Counted from the first letter of the stretch, positions 46,178 through 57,754 are shown. The stretch: DNA of 64,000 nt from Hermodice carunculata (GCA_964020975.1 OZ026621.1:97962005-98026004); one strand, 5' to 3'. Notes: generated by a model not told the origin, from the letters alone. Numbers and translations: made by a program.

Positions 46178-47768
46178 TATGTCTCCCGGTGGAAGCTGGG
46201 GGACATATTGTTTTAGTGCCCGTTTCTTCCGCTTGTAGTTGTTGTTGTTCAGGTCCTTCAACACATGGGTTTCCGTGCGATAAGTCTTGAAGGACTTGAC
46301 AGAATTTGATGAAACTTGATAGGATTATGTATCTTGGCAAGACCTAGGTTGGGATTGTATTTGGGTGACCTTGACCTAATTTTCAAGGTCACAGGGTCAC
46401 TTATGTGAAATTGGTTTCCGTTCGATAAGTCATGAAGAACAGGATGGAATTTGATGAAACTTGGTAGGATAATGTATCTTGGCAAGACCTAGGTTGGGAT
46501 TTTATTTGGATGACCTTGAGCGAATTCTCAAGGTCACAGGGTCACTTATGTGAAATTGGTTTCTGTGTGATAAGTCTTGAAGAACTTGATGGAATTTGAT
46601 GAAACTTGGTAGGATTATGTATCTAGGCAAGACCTAAATTTGAATTGTATTTGGATGACCTTGAGCGAATTCTCAAGGACACAGGGTCACTAATGTGAAA
46701 TTGGTTTCCGTGCGATAAGTCTTGAAGAACTTGATGGAATTTGGTGAAACTTGGTAGGATTATGTATCTAGGCAAGACCTAGCTTGGGATTGTATTTGGA
46801 TGACCTTGAGCGAATTCTCAAGGTCGCAGGGTCACTTATGTGAAATTGGTTTCCGTTCGATAAGTCATGAAGAACTTGATGGAATTTGATGCAACTTGGT
46901 AGGATTATGTATCTTGGCAAGGCCTAGGTTGGGATTGTATTTGGATGACCTTGAGCAAATTCTTAAGGTCACAGGGTCACTTATATGAAATTGGTTTCCG
47001 TGCGATAAGTCTTGAAGAACTTGATGGAATTTGATGAAACTTGGTAGGATTATGTATCTTGGCAAGACCTAGGTTGGGATTGTATTTGGATGACCTTGAC
47101 CTAAGTTTCAAGGTCACAGGGTCACTTATGTGAAATTGGTTTCTGTGTGATAAGTCTTGAAGAACTTGATGGAATTTGATGAAACTTGGTAGGATTATGT
47201 ATCTAGGCAAGACATAAATCTGAATTGTATTTGGATGACCTTGAGCGAATTCTCAAGGTCACAGGGTCACTTATGTGAAATTGGTTTTCGTGCGATAAGT
47301 CTTGAAGAACTTGATGGAATTTGATGAAACTTGGTAGGATTATGTATCTAGGCTAGACCTAGGTTGGGATTGTATTTGGATGACCTTGAGCGAACTCTCA
47401 AGGTCATAGGGTCACTTATGTGAAATTGGTTTCCGTTCGATAAGTCATGAAGAACTTGATGGAATTTGATGAACCTTAGTAGGAATATGTATCAACGTAA
47501 GACCAAGGTTGGGATTGTATTTGGGTGACCTTGACCTAATTTTCAGGGTCACAGGGTCATTTATGTGAAATTGGTTTGTCTGCAATAAGTCTTGAAGAAC
47601 TTGATGAAAATTGCTAGAGTAATGTATCTAGGTGAGAGCTAAAATTGGATTGTAATTTTCAAGGAAACTTGGTCATTTGTTATTTGTTATCACCTGTAGC
47701 TTATTCAGAGACGTAAGTGTTCTACCGGGAGACATTTGATTTTCTGTTGGAAAATCAGTCTGTTCTAG
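46178..47768 (+). mobile_element. Non-autonomous Helitron-like element of ten 145-bp units
   Basis: Begins with a short inverted repeat TATGTCTCCC/GGGGGACATA. It then carries ten tandem units at an exact 145-bp period (GTTTCCG-type marker at 46269, 46414, 46559, 46704, 46849, 46994, 47139, 47284, 47429 and 47574). It ends ACCGGGAGACATTTG, then the hairpin GATTTTCTGTTGGAAAATC, GTCTGTT and CTAG at 47765-47768, then T. Each unit has a TGACCTTGA...CAAGGTCACAGGGTCAC block. The flanks are the same TATACTTTTTT-type sequence on both sides, consistent with insertion into it. Frames on the minus strand (MPRYIILPSFIKFH) repeat with the unit and are not genes. Confidence 0.82.
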
Positions 47769-48302
47769 TTTATACTTTTTTTTCCCTGAAATACTTTTTT
47801 ATACTTTTTTTGGACAAATTTTGAACTTTTGTTTGGAATTCAGTTAGATATTAAAGGTAGTGTTTTAAGATTCTCACAGCCTTTCTGAGTGTCTGGTTAA
47901 CAAGAATGGTGAACCATCTTCCCACTGAGTGACAACCATGGGTCCATGTCAGTGTTTCTGTTTGGAATTTTTTCAAAGGGTCCCAACCTGAAAGAGTCTA
48001 ATTTTTTGCTATCCTTTGCTAAATTAACAAAGAAAATATAGAAAGTTGGGACCCTTTGAATTTGCTTAGAGGGTATTTGTATTTCATGATATGAAAGGGT
48101 AATATACTCCCATTTGAGGGTTAACGGAAACCTTGCATGTTTTGCTGTCAGTCATCATGAGGATCTGGACCATGGTACAGAGATACCTGATGCGTAGCCA
48201 AGGTCCTGGTTCCCATCAGACACAGCCAAAAATGCACTCTAAGTGGTACAACTCAGCATGGAAATCTATTCCTTGTTCATTACAAGCAACTATGGGTGAT
48301 AT
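47769..48302. other. Intronic non-coding stretch
   Basis: Starts with the right flank TTTATACTTTTTTTTCC of the Helitron; otherwise nothing recognised. Confidence 0.5.
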
Positions 48303-50017
48303 TTAGGTCAGCTGACTTGTCAGTCAGCTGAGCTTATGTGGTGGTTAGGCATCCATCCTCTGTCTGTCAGTGTCCACATTTCACATTTTCAACTTCTCCT
48401 CCAAAGTCACTGGCCAGATTTACCTCAAACTTGGTGGGAATGTACCTGAGTCCCTACCAAGTTTGTACAAATGGTGACGGTCCATTGATTTTTAGATTTT
48501 TTATGATTTTTTTTTTGTTTTTTGGGGGGAAGGGCAAATCTTAAAAAAAAAATCTTCTCCAAAACCACATGGCCAATTGCTACGAAATTACTTAGGGAGA
48601 CTTCTGGGGACCCTTGGACCTTACTTGTTCCACAGGTGGCACAGTAATTTTTCAAATTTTTTTGATGTAAAAATGTGTTTTTGCTATATTCGACTTCTTC
48701 AAAACCGTCACTGAGATTATGCTGGAACTTGGTGGAAATGTGGGTTTTAGAAAGGCCAAACAAAGGTGTTCACAAGGTGGTGATGCTATTGTACAGATTT
48801 TTTTTTTAATTCTTTGTTATTTTCCAGTGATTTATAATTTTTACAGTGATTTGAGGAGTTTAAAAAGGAGTGTAAAATCTTATGCATTGGGACATTTAGA
48901 ACCGACTGCTTATGCTTGGGCCATCTGTGTGCATCTTGAGTTTCATCAGGCCAAGTCTGCTGCTATTTAAAAATGACGTGATCTCAGGTAAGAGCACATC
49001 TGGCACAGTAATCTTGAGCAGAAAATAGGATGACCTGAATGATGCAGCAATCAAAAGGTACAAGGGGAAGGTCAGCGTTAACATGTCAGAACTTTCGACC
49101 AATGAACATTTCTAAATGCAAATCATGCACATAACAAATGTGTGAAGCATGCAAAGTCTACTTTATACACAGTTTATAATATAATTATTAAGTAGTGGTA
49201 GAAAAAATCTGCCTTGTTGAAATGATGTGGTCAACAGAGGCTGGCTGTGGGTTTGGTCAGCCAGGCAATAGTGTGCCTTGGCAATGAACAGCAATTGTAA
49301 TGGACACATTATATATGGAGTATGGAATTAATCAACTTTCAAAGCCAAAATCTCTGTGTGAGAACTAACACTATGAATCCCAGATTTTTAATGAATTTTT
49401 CAATTCGGGTACTTCATTACGTTTAATGCATACAGTGCTACTGATTACTGTGTGAGTGAATGGGGATTGCAATGGTAATTCACATTTTGGACTTTTTCTC
49501 CAAAATCACTCATCAGATTCACTTCAAACTTGGTGGGGATGTATCCTGGGTGGGTCTCTGCTAAGTTTGTTCAGTGATCACGCTCCACTGATTTTTGGAT
49601 TTTTTATGAGTTTTTGGTTCATTTTTGGCCTTCAAAACCACTTGGCCAGTTCATTCAAAATTGCATTTTGGGAAGACTTGAGGGCATGACAGCCAGAGTT
49701 ACACAGTACATGGGTGACCTTGACTTCATTGTCATGTTTCTGTTTCTCTGTATGAAGGTCTTGCTCAGACAGAACATGAGTGACCTTGATCTCATTTCTG
49801 AGGTCACATTGCAACGTACATTTATTTTACTCTTCAGTGCTATAACTTGAGAAGTACTTGAACTGGGACTTTGATCTTGCACATGTTAGTGTTCTTCCAT
49901 ATAAGTCAGACTTACTCAGTGCATGGGTGACCTTGATCCTATTCCAAGTTTACAGAGCCACAAATGTGATGAATCTCTAGGTCAGCTGAGCATGGGCTGT
50001 TCACACAGCTCTCTTGT
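48303..50017 (+). mobile_element. Non-autonomous H2 element in the RAPGEF intron
   Basis: Begins with the palindrome GGTCAGCTGA...TCAGCTGAGCT (about 48306-48334), contains the family's TCAACTTCTCCTCCAAAG / AAACTTGGTGGGAATGT units and ends GGGCTGTTCACACAGCTC and CTCTTGT at about 49994-50017. It is more diverged than the 36-38 kb copy. A stretch at about 48900-49370 is not matched by other copies and may be a separate insertion. Confidence 0.72.
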
Positions 50018-51218
50018 TACAGTATAATTTCGCTGCAATATCTGTGAGTTGCTTCAGATTTATACTTTTTGATACTTTTTTTCTGAAAATTTACACTTTT
50101 TAAAGTTAAATTGGATACTTTTTTGTAATTAGGCAGTGGCAGCACTGCATATCTTCTTACAGTCACAATTACTTGGCAAGGAAGAGAAAGGCAAATAAAA
50201 AAAATTCATCGTAATGGGAAATCAAAGATGGATACAATGTCAAAATACTGATTCTCAGATGACTTCTGAATGATGCTGGCTCAGTCATCACTGGTCACAT
50301 AATTCATAAGATCTAAAAGTGGGCAAGCAAGAAATATGCAGGCTATCTATCGAAGGATAGCGTAATTTATGCATTGGCAGTGAGGCCATATATTACATAA
50401 GTGGAATATGGCTGTTGTGAGGCAGGAATGTGCACGAGTCTTCCTTGCTAAGATGCGCATACAGCTCGTTTCTCATTGGTAACTCTTTGTGTCCCGTTTT
50501 CAAAATTGTTCCACCAGTCTTTTCCAGTCGGCAGTCTATATGACCTGACATGTTTTCTGGACTCGATCTTTCCATCAATGGAAAATTTTTCCTCCCTCCA
50601 CCCCACTCTGCTCCTGAAATCAGCATAATATTAGTCAGGTCGTATTAGTCCTTCCACTTGCCAAGTTTACCTCTCATAAACAGTTTTATTCCTTAACATC
50701 TAAAAATCTGTAAACATCAGTGATTAAATGGCCAGGGGCATCTAGCAAATTTCCAAAAGATCAGCCCTTGGCCCAAATTCAACCTAAAATTTTTGGTCGA
50801 GCTTACTTCTTTCATTTGGCAACGAGTAAAGCTCTGGTCATGTCCCTGGGTGATTACTGTGATCTTGGCGAGTGAAATGACAGGTGCATAAATGTGTGTG
50901 TGTGTGTTTGTGCATATCATAACCAAGTTAGCTCATTTGGCAGTTTTGTACTTGTTTTTTTTTTTTTTTAATATATATTTAAATTTTATTTGCGCTTATT
51001 GCCATTGGCATTCAACAGAATTTTGAATCCAAACCAACTCGCTTCTCGTCTGCAATGGGTGTAAGCATGTCCTGGAAAGAGGTCACCAGGCAGAATGTAG
51101 TAAGACCTTGTGATTCCCACCTTTTTCACAGTGGCAAAGTTTGCAATTGTGTGTATTGCCTATTGTTATCAGACAGTGATATCAATATCAATGACAGAAT
51201 TAACAGTGTAGACATACA
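50018..51218. other. Intronic non-coding stretch
   Basis: No exon recognised. T-run at 50956-50970. Confidence 0.5.
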
Positions 51219-51317
51219 TAGATAGATAAATAAATAAGTAAGTAAGTAAGTCAGTCAGTAAGTAAGTAAATAAATAAATAAATGAATGAATGAATGAATA
51301 AATAAATAAGTATAGAA

Positions 51318-51388
<71 letters not shown>

Positions 51389-51524
51389 CAGCTATAGGGG
51401 AGAAGGAGGCTGCAAATAGATAAATAAATAAATGAATATGAATGGTAATAGAAGGAGCAGCTTTAGAGGCGAGGATGCTGTGAATAGATAGATACATAGA
51501 CAGACAGACAGACAGACAGACAGA
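51219..51524. repeat. Complex tetranucleotide microsatellite
   Basis: (GATA/AATA)n, (AGTA)n, (GAAT)n, a long (AATA)n at about 51313-51387, and (GACA)n at 51498-51523, split by two short related spacers (GGAGAAGGAGGCTGCAAATAG and GGCGAGGATGCTGTGAATAG). The minus-strand frames (LFIYLFIY) are artefacts. Confidence 0.95.
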
Positions 51525-53666
51525 TGCTGTAGAGGTGGTGGACGCTGCTGTTTAACTACATGTAGAACAAAAGAAAGTACATGTAAGTCTGGGTTCAGAT
51601 GCATTAATTGCTTGTGTACTCTCCTTCTCCCTGTATGTTATGTGTGGCCACCGTGGATGAGTAATGATTATGATTCAGGCCAGCATCGTTTATGCTTGCT
51701 GTATTTTCATGCGCTTTAGTTTAACTTGTAATGTCCATAATTACGGACATACATATATATATCCGTGCATAATTATCTTACACATCACATCTCATGCATA
51801 AATCTAATGCCAAACAAATGTTTCACACAAATGATCTTCAGTCCAGCAAATCATGAGGCATTCAGTTGAGTTGTTGCATAGTTACATAATTTTTCGCTTG
51901 TTCCATATGGCCTTGCAAATTTATGTGATGCACGATGTTCTGTCGCGATGGAAATGAGAATACCTGGATTTAGTTAAAGTTTTAGCCTCAAATCATGATG
52001 CAAATATGTTGGTCACTATGCAAATCGTTGCTCCTAATATAAACATTTTTTTTTTTTTTTTTTTTTTAAAGACTGCTTCTACTAAAAACACAGGCCTCTA
52101 AGTTACCTAGAGCAACTTTTGATTTTGCAAACCGGCACATTCGCCTCCTTGGCACTTGCAGAGTATTTCATTCCTAATATAAACATGCGTTCGCTGCATT
52201 CCATCATTGAAATCATCTTGAAAGTTTCAATTGATGAGCAGTGAATAAAAGGGATATATATTTGAAAAAAAAAATGAACAGGTGATACTTAACCAGATAT
52301 TCTGATGCTGCACCTGAAACTAATATTATGTGATGCCCGTTTCATTGTTTTACTGAACCTTAGCAACAACCAGGTAGCAGTAGGGTTATGTAGACTGACA
52401 AAACTTTCAAATCGACATGTTCTTGTCTGAATGCCCATCATGACATAACAGCGGATGCATATACCGATTGTGAAAGTAAAACAACATTTGAATAATGATT
52501 TTGTATTAAACTATAATGTAAATTTGAGACAAATAATCGATCTACGGGAGATTTTATATGTAATGTTACAAATATATTCTCGAGATGATGCCTCTGCAAT
52601 CATTTTCGCAATATGCCGTGGAATATTATATGGTCTGCACTCTTTAATGATTATTTCGGGACAGGATATTGGTGATGCAAGGTATGTCCTCTCCAATTTA
52701 TGTTACATCTAGAGAAGTTGTGTTCATTAATTCCAGACAACAATATTGTGAGAGTTTTTTTCCGGACACAATATGAAATACAGGGTTAATGTTTTATATG
52801 TAGAAAGAAACCGTGGTATTTGTCAGTCTAAATTTTTCAGCTAGGTTCCTTTGTGGCTGTGCTGTGTTCAACTCGCTAGTAGCGTTTGAGGTGCTCGGGC
52901 ATCACATCTGTTTCCATTTGGGCCAGATGCGGATTATTGCTTCTGAAATGAGCGATAAAAATGACACGGCCCCTAAATTTACTTTGAAAATTATACTGGT
53001 ACATTCCTTTGAGGATGGTTAACTACATGGGACACACACAGGCTTTGGGTTTTTGGGGGGTTTTTTTTTTTTTTTTTTGTTTGTTTGTTTTTTTTTTGGG
53101 GGGGTGTTCTTTTTTGTTGTCTGTTTTTTTGTTTTTTAATTTATTTTTTAAATTAATTAATTGATTGATTGATTTCATTTCTTTTTGTGGTTTGGTCAGG
53201 GCAACTGAAAATTCTGAGTTCTGTTGGTATGAATTTATTATTTGCCTTAAATTGAGGCAAAGTTGGTGGCTGGGCAAACACAGGAAAACCTTACTGTCAA
53301 ACCATGACAACTATACCCCATGCTTATGACAAGTTCAGGAACTACATAAAGCAGTAAACCAAGATCACACACATACTTATTGTAACTTGTGTCTACCTCT
53401 ATCTACTCCTCTGTGTGAGAAGATGATCCTGACCCTTTCATTTTCAAATCATTCAAAGGTAGGTACCCACATGGAAAATATGTGCTACAGTGCCTCTGCT
53501 TAAATTTTAGTAGATAATCTGTTTGGGCAGATAGGACTGACAGATACTTTGTTATGTGGCTGATAAGGAAGTTAGGTAAAACAGTTCAACACCCAGGCAG
53601 AAGATTGCATGAAGTACAAGGTTCCATGTATTGGCACAAGGTGGCAGCAAGCATTGTTTATAACTG
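51525..53666. other. Intronic non-coding stretch
   Basis: No exon supported. T-runs at 52048-52067, and T/G-rich low-complexity DNA at 53040-53176 with (ATTG)n at its end. The open frame at 52455-52712 has no family resemblance. Confidence 0.5.
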
Positions 53667-53712
53667 AGCAGACTTGTCAGGCAGCTGAGCTGATCTTATG
53701 GTCCTCCGTACA
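53667..53712 (+). mobile_element. H2 5' terminal fragment
   Basis: TGAGCAGACTTGTCAGGCAG then CTGAGCTGATCTTATGGTCC and TCCGTA match the first 50 or so bases of the H2 copy at 36034. Homology ends at about 53712, where reverse transcriptase sequence begins. Confidence 0.7.
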
Positions 53713-54237
53713 TCATCTAACCAGAATCTATCAACAAATAGTAGACATACCAATGGGAACAGATCCAGCCCCATATATTGCCAACCTTTATTCACATTAT
53801 CATGAATCAAAATGGATCGAGGAATTGGCAAAAACAAACTTTACAGCTGCAAGAAGATCATATTCTCACACAAGAAGATTTATAGATGACCTGCTTGCTT
53901 TAAACAATGGAGATGAAATGAAGGGAAATTTAAAAAATATATATCCCAAAGAACTAATATTAAATCTGGAAAATGAAAGTGATACAAAAGCTACTTTCCT
54001 TGATCTGGATATAGAAATAAAGAACAACCAGTATGTAACAAAAATATTTGACAAGAAAGACCAGTTCAAATTTGATATCATCTCCTACCCTGATCTGACA
54101 GGAAACATTCCAGAGAAACAAGCATATGGAGTTTGTATTGGACAAGTGATACTTATTGCTAGAAACACCACACTATTTAGGTATTTAATCATTAGAGTCA
54201 GAACTTTGTTGCAAAAACTACAATGCAAAGGTTATAA
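53713..54237 (+). mobile_element. Fragment of a Penelope-like reverse transcriptase (fossil)
   Basis: The frame contains IPMGTDPAPYIANLY, RFIDDLLALNNGDE, YPKEL, ATFLDLDIEI, TKIFDKKDQFKF and SYPDLTGNIP. These are the palm and thumb blocks of a reverse transcriptase widespread in invertebrate genomes; FIDD is the catalytic aspartate pair (residues 91-94 of the frame opening at 53609) and IPMGT the preceding motif B-like block. I assign it to Penelope-like elements by resemblance. Only the middle of the polymerase is present, bounded on both sides by H2 sequence. It is a partial copy and a fossil. Confidence 0.78.
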
Positions 54238-54558
54238 ACAAGAGGCCTGTGTGAACAGCCCATGCTCAGCTGATCTTGACATTCATCACACTTGCAGCTC
54301 TATGAAATTGGGAAAGGATCAAGGTCACCCATGTTCTTAGTAAGTCTGACCTTTATAGAAGAACACTAAGATGTGCAACATCAAGGTTCAAGTAGTTCTC
54401 AAGTTATAATGAAGAGTAAAATTCATGTATGTTGCACTGTGACCCCAGAAACGAGGTCAAGGTCATTTATGTATTGTCTAAGCATGACCTTCATGCAGAA
54501 ACATTAACATGTGCAGCATCACTGTATTAACTCAAAACAGATCTCAAGTTATCAAAAC
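54238..54558 (-). mobile_element. H2 3' terminal fragment, minus strand
   Basis: The complement of the H2 3' end: ACAAGAGGCCTGTGTGAACAG then CCCATGCTCAGCTGATC, followed by sequence matching the complement of about 37870-38190. The hairpin end faces the reverse transcriptase fragment and the inner part is truncated at about 54558. Confidence 0.85.
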
Positions 54559-54896
54559 TTTGATTGTGAAATTGTAAAAACACTACAAATAAAAACCAAC
54601 ATGCCTCCCAGTACTGCCGGTGCCGTCATTTCTTTGGAAAAATAATTGCTGAGTTGCTATATTATCAAGTTCAATTAGAGGCACGTCATCTTCCATTTTG
54701 TGGTAGCTAGCAGATTCACGAACTACCTGAACGCCTGAGCGAAATCACGAATGAAGTGACTCAGAAGTGAAATGACACTGTCACACGTGTGTGTAAGAAT
54801 TTGATTACGTAACTGACAGATAATACACTTTCAATCATAAAATCACTGATCCAACCTAAACACAAATGACCATTCCTACCAGCCAATGACAAATGT

Positions 54897-54995
54897 GTTA
54901 TAACATGAAAGGAGACGATTATGACTATTACAACTGTCTCGTGGCTTCGCCACTCAACAGTTATAAGCCATAATCGTCTCCTTTCATGTTATAAC
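54897..54995. mobile_element. 99-bp foldback element in the RAPGEF intron
   Basis: Arms of about 41 bp (GTTATAACATGAAAGGAGAC ... and its complement ending CATGTTATAAC) are nearly perfect around a small loop that is itself a hairpin (GTGGCTTCGCCAC). Size and design resemble the element at 13230, but the sequence is unrelated. Confidence 0.88.
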
Positions 54996-55220
54996 TCTCA
55001 CATGTACATGTAGTTTTGTGACAGCATCTGTTGAAATTTGTTTATGTAATAAAGGAACAAAGACAGTTTTGTATTGCATGTATAAGCATCCCGCTGAATT
55101 ATAATATGTGTACACTGTACATGCACATATACTCATCTATACTGCCTAGAAGGGCTGACCCTCTCAGGAGTGGGCACTTTTCTCTGGTCACGAGGGTGTT
55201 CACTGTAGAGAGGTTTCACT

Positions 55221-55295
55221 GTACTGTGGTACTTGCAATTTAAGACCACCCCTGATGCCAGACAAAAGTGGTCACATTGGACTGGTGGTCTTTCA
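55221..55295. mobile_element. Truncated MITE
   Basis: TACTGTGGTACTTGCAATTTAA and AAGACCACCCCTGATGCCA, AAAAGTGGTC and GGTGGTCTT match the left half of the MITE at 22292. The right half is absent. The preceding 70 bp resemble the right part of the 45485 copy. Confidence 0.6.
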
Positions 55296-55429
55296 TCTCA
55301 GATACATTAACAAAGAAATATAAGGCCAATGTCTGTCTTTCTTTCTACTTCCTGACCAAGTTGGTCCAGAGTTTTTTTCAGACAATATTGGAAAAAACCA
55401 CCAAACTTGCTATGGTGACTGACATAACC

Positions 55430-56186
55430 AGCAAAATTGTGCATCTCATTTGGAACAGTCACGATGTTTAAAATTATGCAAATTTTAGAGGCAACAAAAA
55501 TTTTAAAAGCGCCATATCTTCCAAACTTTTGCAGATGGACTTAAAATTTCAATGTGCATATATACCTTTTTGACACTTGCCACTATAATGGACAGTATAG
55601 TTGTAGAATATCAAATTATGCTAATAAGGGGCATTGAAAAATTTAAAAGTTGAGTATCTCCAAAACTATTGTACATAGAGATGCCACTCCAACTTCAATT
55701 TGTAGGTTTGTGGCAAAGCCACATCCAATGAACCATGAACCAAAGTTGTAGGATTTTAATTTATGCAAATTAGGTGAATATGCAAAATGTAGATCTTTAA
55801 TAGCTTCAAATCTATTATAACGTGCCATTTCTACTTCAATTTATGGGTTTATGGCATAACCCCATCCAATGAACAATGAACCAAAGTTCTTCTAGGCTTA
55901 TAATTCATGCCAATTAGACAATTAAATACATGTACAGAAAATTGAAATGTTGAATAGCTTCAAAACTATTCGAGACAGTAGTTTCATTCAAACTTCACTT
56001 TATAACTTTGGGACATGGCCACATCCTTTGAACCAAGAACCAAAGCTGAGCATTTTAATTTGTAAAAATTAGGCTAATACACGAAATTTAGAGTATGTTG
56101 AACAAAGGCAAAGTATCGCATTTCAAACTGTTCTCATTTTGAAAGCACCCAGACAGATTTGCTGTGAAGCAAATCTTCTTTTCTAG
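55430..56186 (+). mobile_element. Non-autonomous Helitron (H1 subfamily) in the RAPGEF intron
   Basis: Four units of about 135 bp (AGATGCCACTCCAACTTC, GGCAAAGCCACATCCAATGA, AACCAAAGTTGTAGGATTTT) and the terminal hairpin AGATTTGCTGTGAAGCAAATCT, then TCTTTT and CTAG at 56183-56186 and T. It ends 532 bp before the next RAPGEF exon. Left boundary approximate. Confidence 0.75.
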
Positions 56187-56718
56187 TTTATCTTGCTGCC
56201 TCATGGTGGTGTATTTATAGTAACAGAGTTGCTTTATTTAGCAGCAACTGACTTTAAAGGAGAAATTGAAGCTTGTGCCCAAAGAATGCCAGTAATTAGG
56301 CAAGGCGTCCAGTTTCCTTTATCTGTGTGGATGCTGACATTCTAAGGTCACAAAAGATTGACATCCAATAGCTTTTGCTGCAGCTGAAAGAAGCCTGTGC
56401 AAGAGGACATCAGTAGTAATCATCGGTGTAAGAATTTGGCAGTGATGATGCTACATTGTGATTTGTATGGTGAAATGCCACACATTCTCCAACATGCAAG
56501 AGTGGATTGCTTGTACACAATGTCATTCTGATCTTTGCCCTTTGAATGAGCTCCATATGTCTCAAATCATCCGTGTGGTGGGTCACTTTAAAGAAAAACT
56601 CCAATCTAAGTGTTTGGTGTGCATAAAGCTAAAGTAGGGAAGTTGATTTGACATTCAGATCATCACTGTGGAAGAAAACGTTCAGTATACATGTGCTGAT
56701 TTTGACATTTGATTTCAG
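56187..56718. other. Intronic non-coding stretch before the second exon
   Basis: Nothing recognised except the acceptor TTTGATTTCAG at its end. Confidence 0.55.
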
Positions 56719-56802
56719 CCGAGGGGAGCTGAGCACCTGTTGGTATATTCTCCTGTCAGGCAGCGTCTTCATTGATGGATCAATGTTCTTACCTCGTAGC
56801 AG
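56719..56802 (+). CDS. RAPGEF2/6 ortholog: RAPGEF2/6 (PDZ-GEF) coding exon, N-terminal cNMP-binding-like domain, part 2
   Basis: An 84-nt internal exon between acceptor GATTTCAG| and donor |GTTAGT. It takes one base to complete the codon split from the 44051 exon and ends with two bases of the next. It encodes RGELSTCWYILLSGSVFIDG then SMFLPRS, matching the vertebrate PDZ-GEF stretch GTCWYILLSGSVFIKESMFLPRSS with the same spacing from the previous exon. This is the beta-barrel of the N-terminal cNMP-like domain. The next expected segment (FGKR ... VLEPSEMIVV) was not found downstream, so the following exon lies beyond 64 kb. Confidence 0.93.
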
Positions 56803-57084
56803 GTTAGTAGAGTTTTCTTTCTACTGCAGACACAGATGGGTACAATATCTGTAGAAATAGCTATGCTGACACGTTTCTTCTAATGTGAGCTACAGGTATT
56901 TGTTGGCTGTTACAAATATGCAAGTTTTAACTCTTTCATTGTGAATTTCGGCAAAAGTTGATGTTCAGAACAGTTCTCTGCGTGACATAGGATACTATTG
57001 ACTTACGAGACTATTATTTGTAACTCAGTCTTTCCTTCCGCTATCGACTGATGCCTGCAGGTGCTGACACCATAAAAAACACTT
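56803..57084. other. Intronic non-coding stretch
   Basis: Nothing recognised. Confidence 0.5.
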
Positions 57085-57155
57085 GAGGTCAACTGCTTTC
57101 CTTGGTGTCCAGTGCGTGCATTGTGCCAAAGTGTGCTGCAGAAAAACTGTCGACT
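57085..57155. repeat. Foldback hairpin, copy 6 of 6
   Basis: AGGTCAACTGCTTTCCTTGGTG and GCAGAAAAACTGTCGACT correspond to the arms of the family at 26489. The right arm is decayed. Confidence 0.6.
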
Positions 57156-57248
57156 CTGTGGAATTTGGCACTGAAAACATTAAAAGATATTTACTGTGGC
57201 AGTTCACACAAATGAAAATTTTCCTTCTGTGGGAGATATTCCTCTGTT

Positions 57249-57690
57249 GACCTCAGCTGACTTGTCACTGCTAGAATGGTGCATCCATTTGTCCACAATT
57301 TACACTTTTGACTTCTCCAAGACCATGAGCCAGTTCCTCCACAAAAACTGGTAAGAATAATGCCTTGGCTGGGTCTCTACCAAGTTTATTCAATTGGTCA
57401 AACTCCACAGTGATTTTTACATTAGGTGACTTATCAGTCAGTGGAGGTTATGTTGTGGGTCCTTGTCCATCGGCCATCCGTCTGTCGTCTGTCATCCACA
57501 AATCACATTTTCAGCCATGCAGGGAGAGTCACTTCAGACTTAGTGGTGGGATGTACGAAATTTGTTCAAATGGCCATGCTCCATCAATTTTTATTTTTGA
57601 ATGAATTTTTTAGCTCTGCTGACCAAAGGTGGCAGAGCTTATGCGACTGCTCATGTCTGTCTGTCCATTCACTCTACTAATCTTATTACC
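57249..57690 (+). mobile_element. Three successive 5' ends of H2-like elements
   Basis: At 57249 (ACCTCAGCTGACTTGTCA), 57424 (AGGTGACTTATCAGTCAG then TGGAGGTTATG, with CCGTCTGTCGTC) and 57607 (AGCTCTGCTGACCAAAGG then TGGCAGAGCTTATG, with CTGTCTGTCC) separate hairpin-forming 5' ends occur within 440 bp. Each is truncated. The third is a different subfamily with CCAAAGG in the loop. Confidence 0.65.
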
Positions 57691-57754
57691 AGTGATGGTA
57701 CAGATAAGAAGCCAACAAACTACAGAAGCATTCTCTGAGCAGCTATCCAGGGAT

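Noticed and set aside
46258-47210. Minus-strand frames starting MPRYIILPSFIKFH
   Set aside because: The same frame recurs in each 145-bp Helitron unit; not a gene.
52455-52712. 85-codon open frame
   Set aside because: No family resemblance, AT-rich random-like composition, no splice context linking it to RAPGEF.
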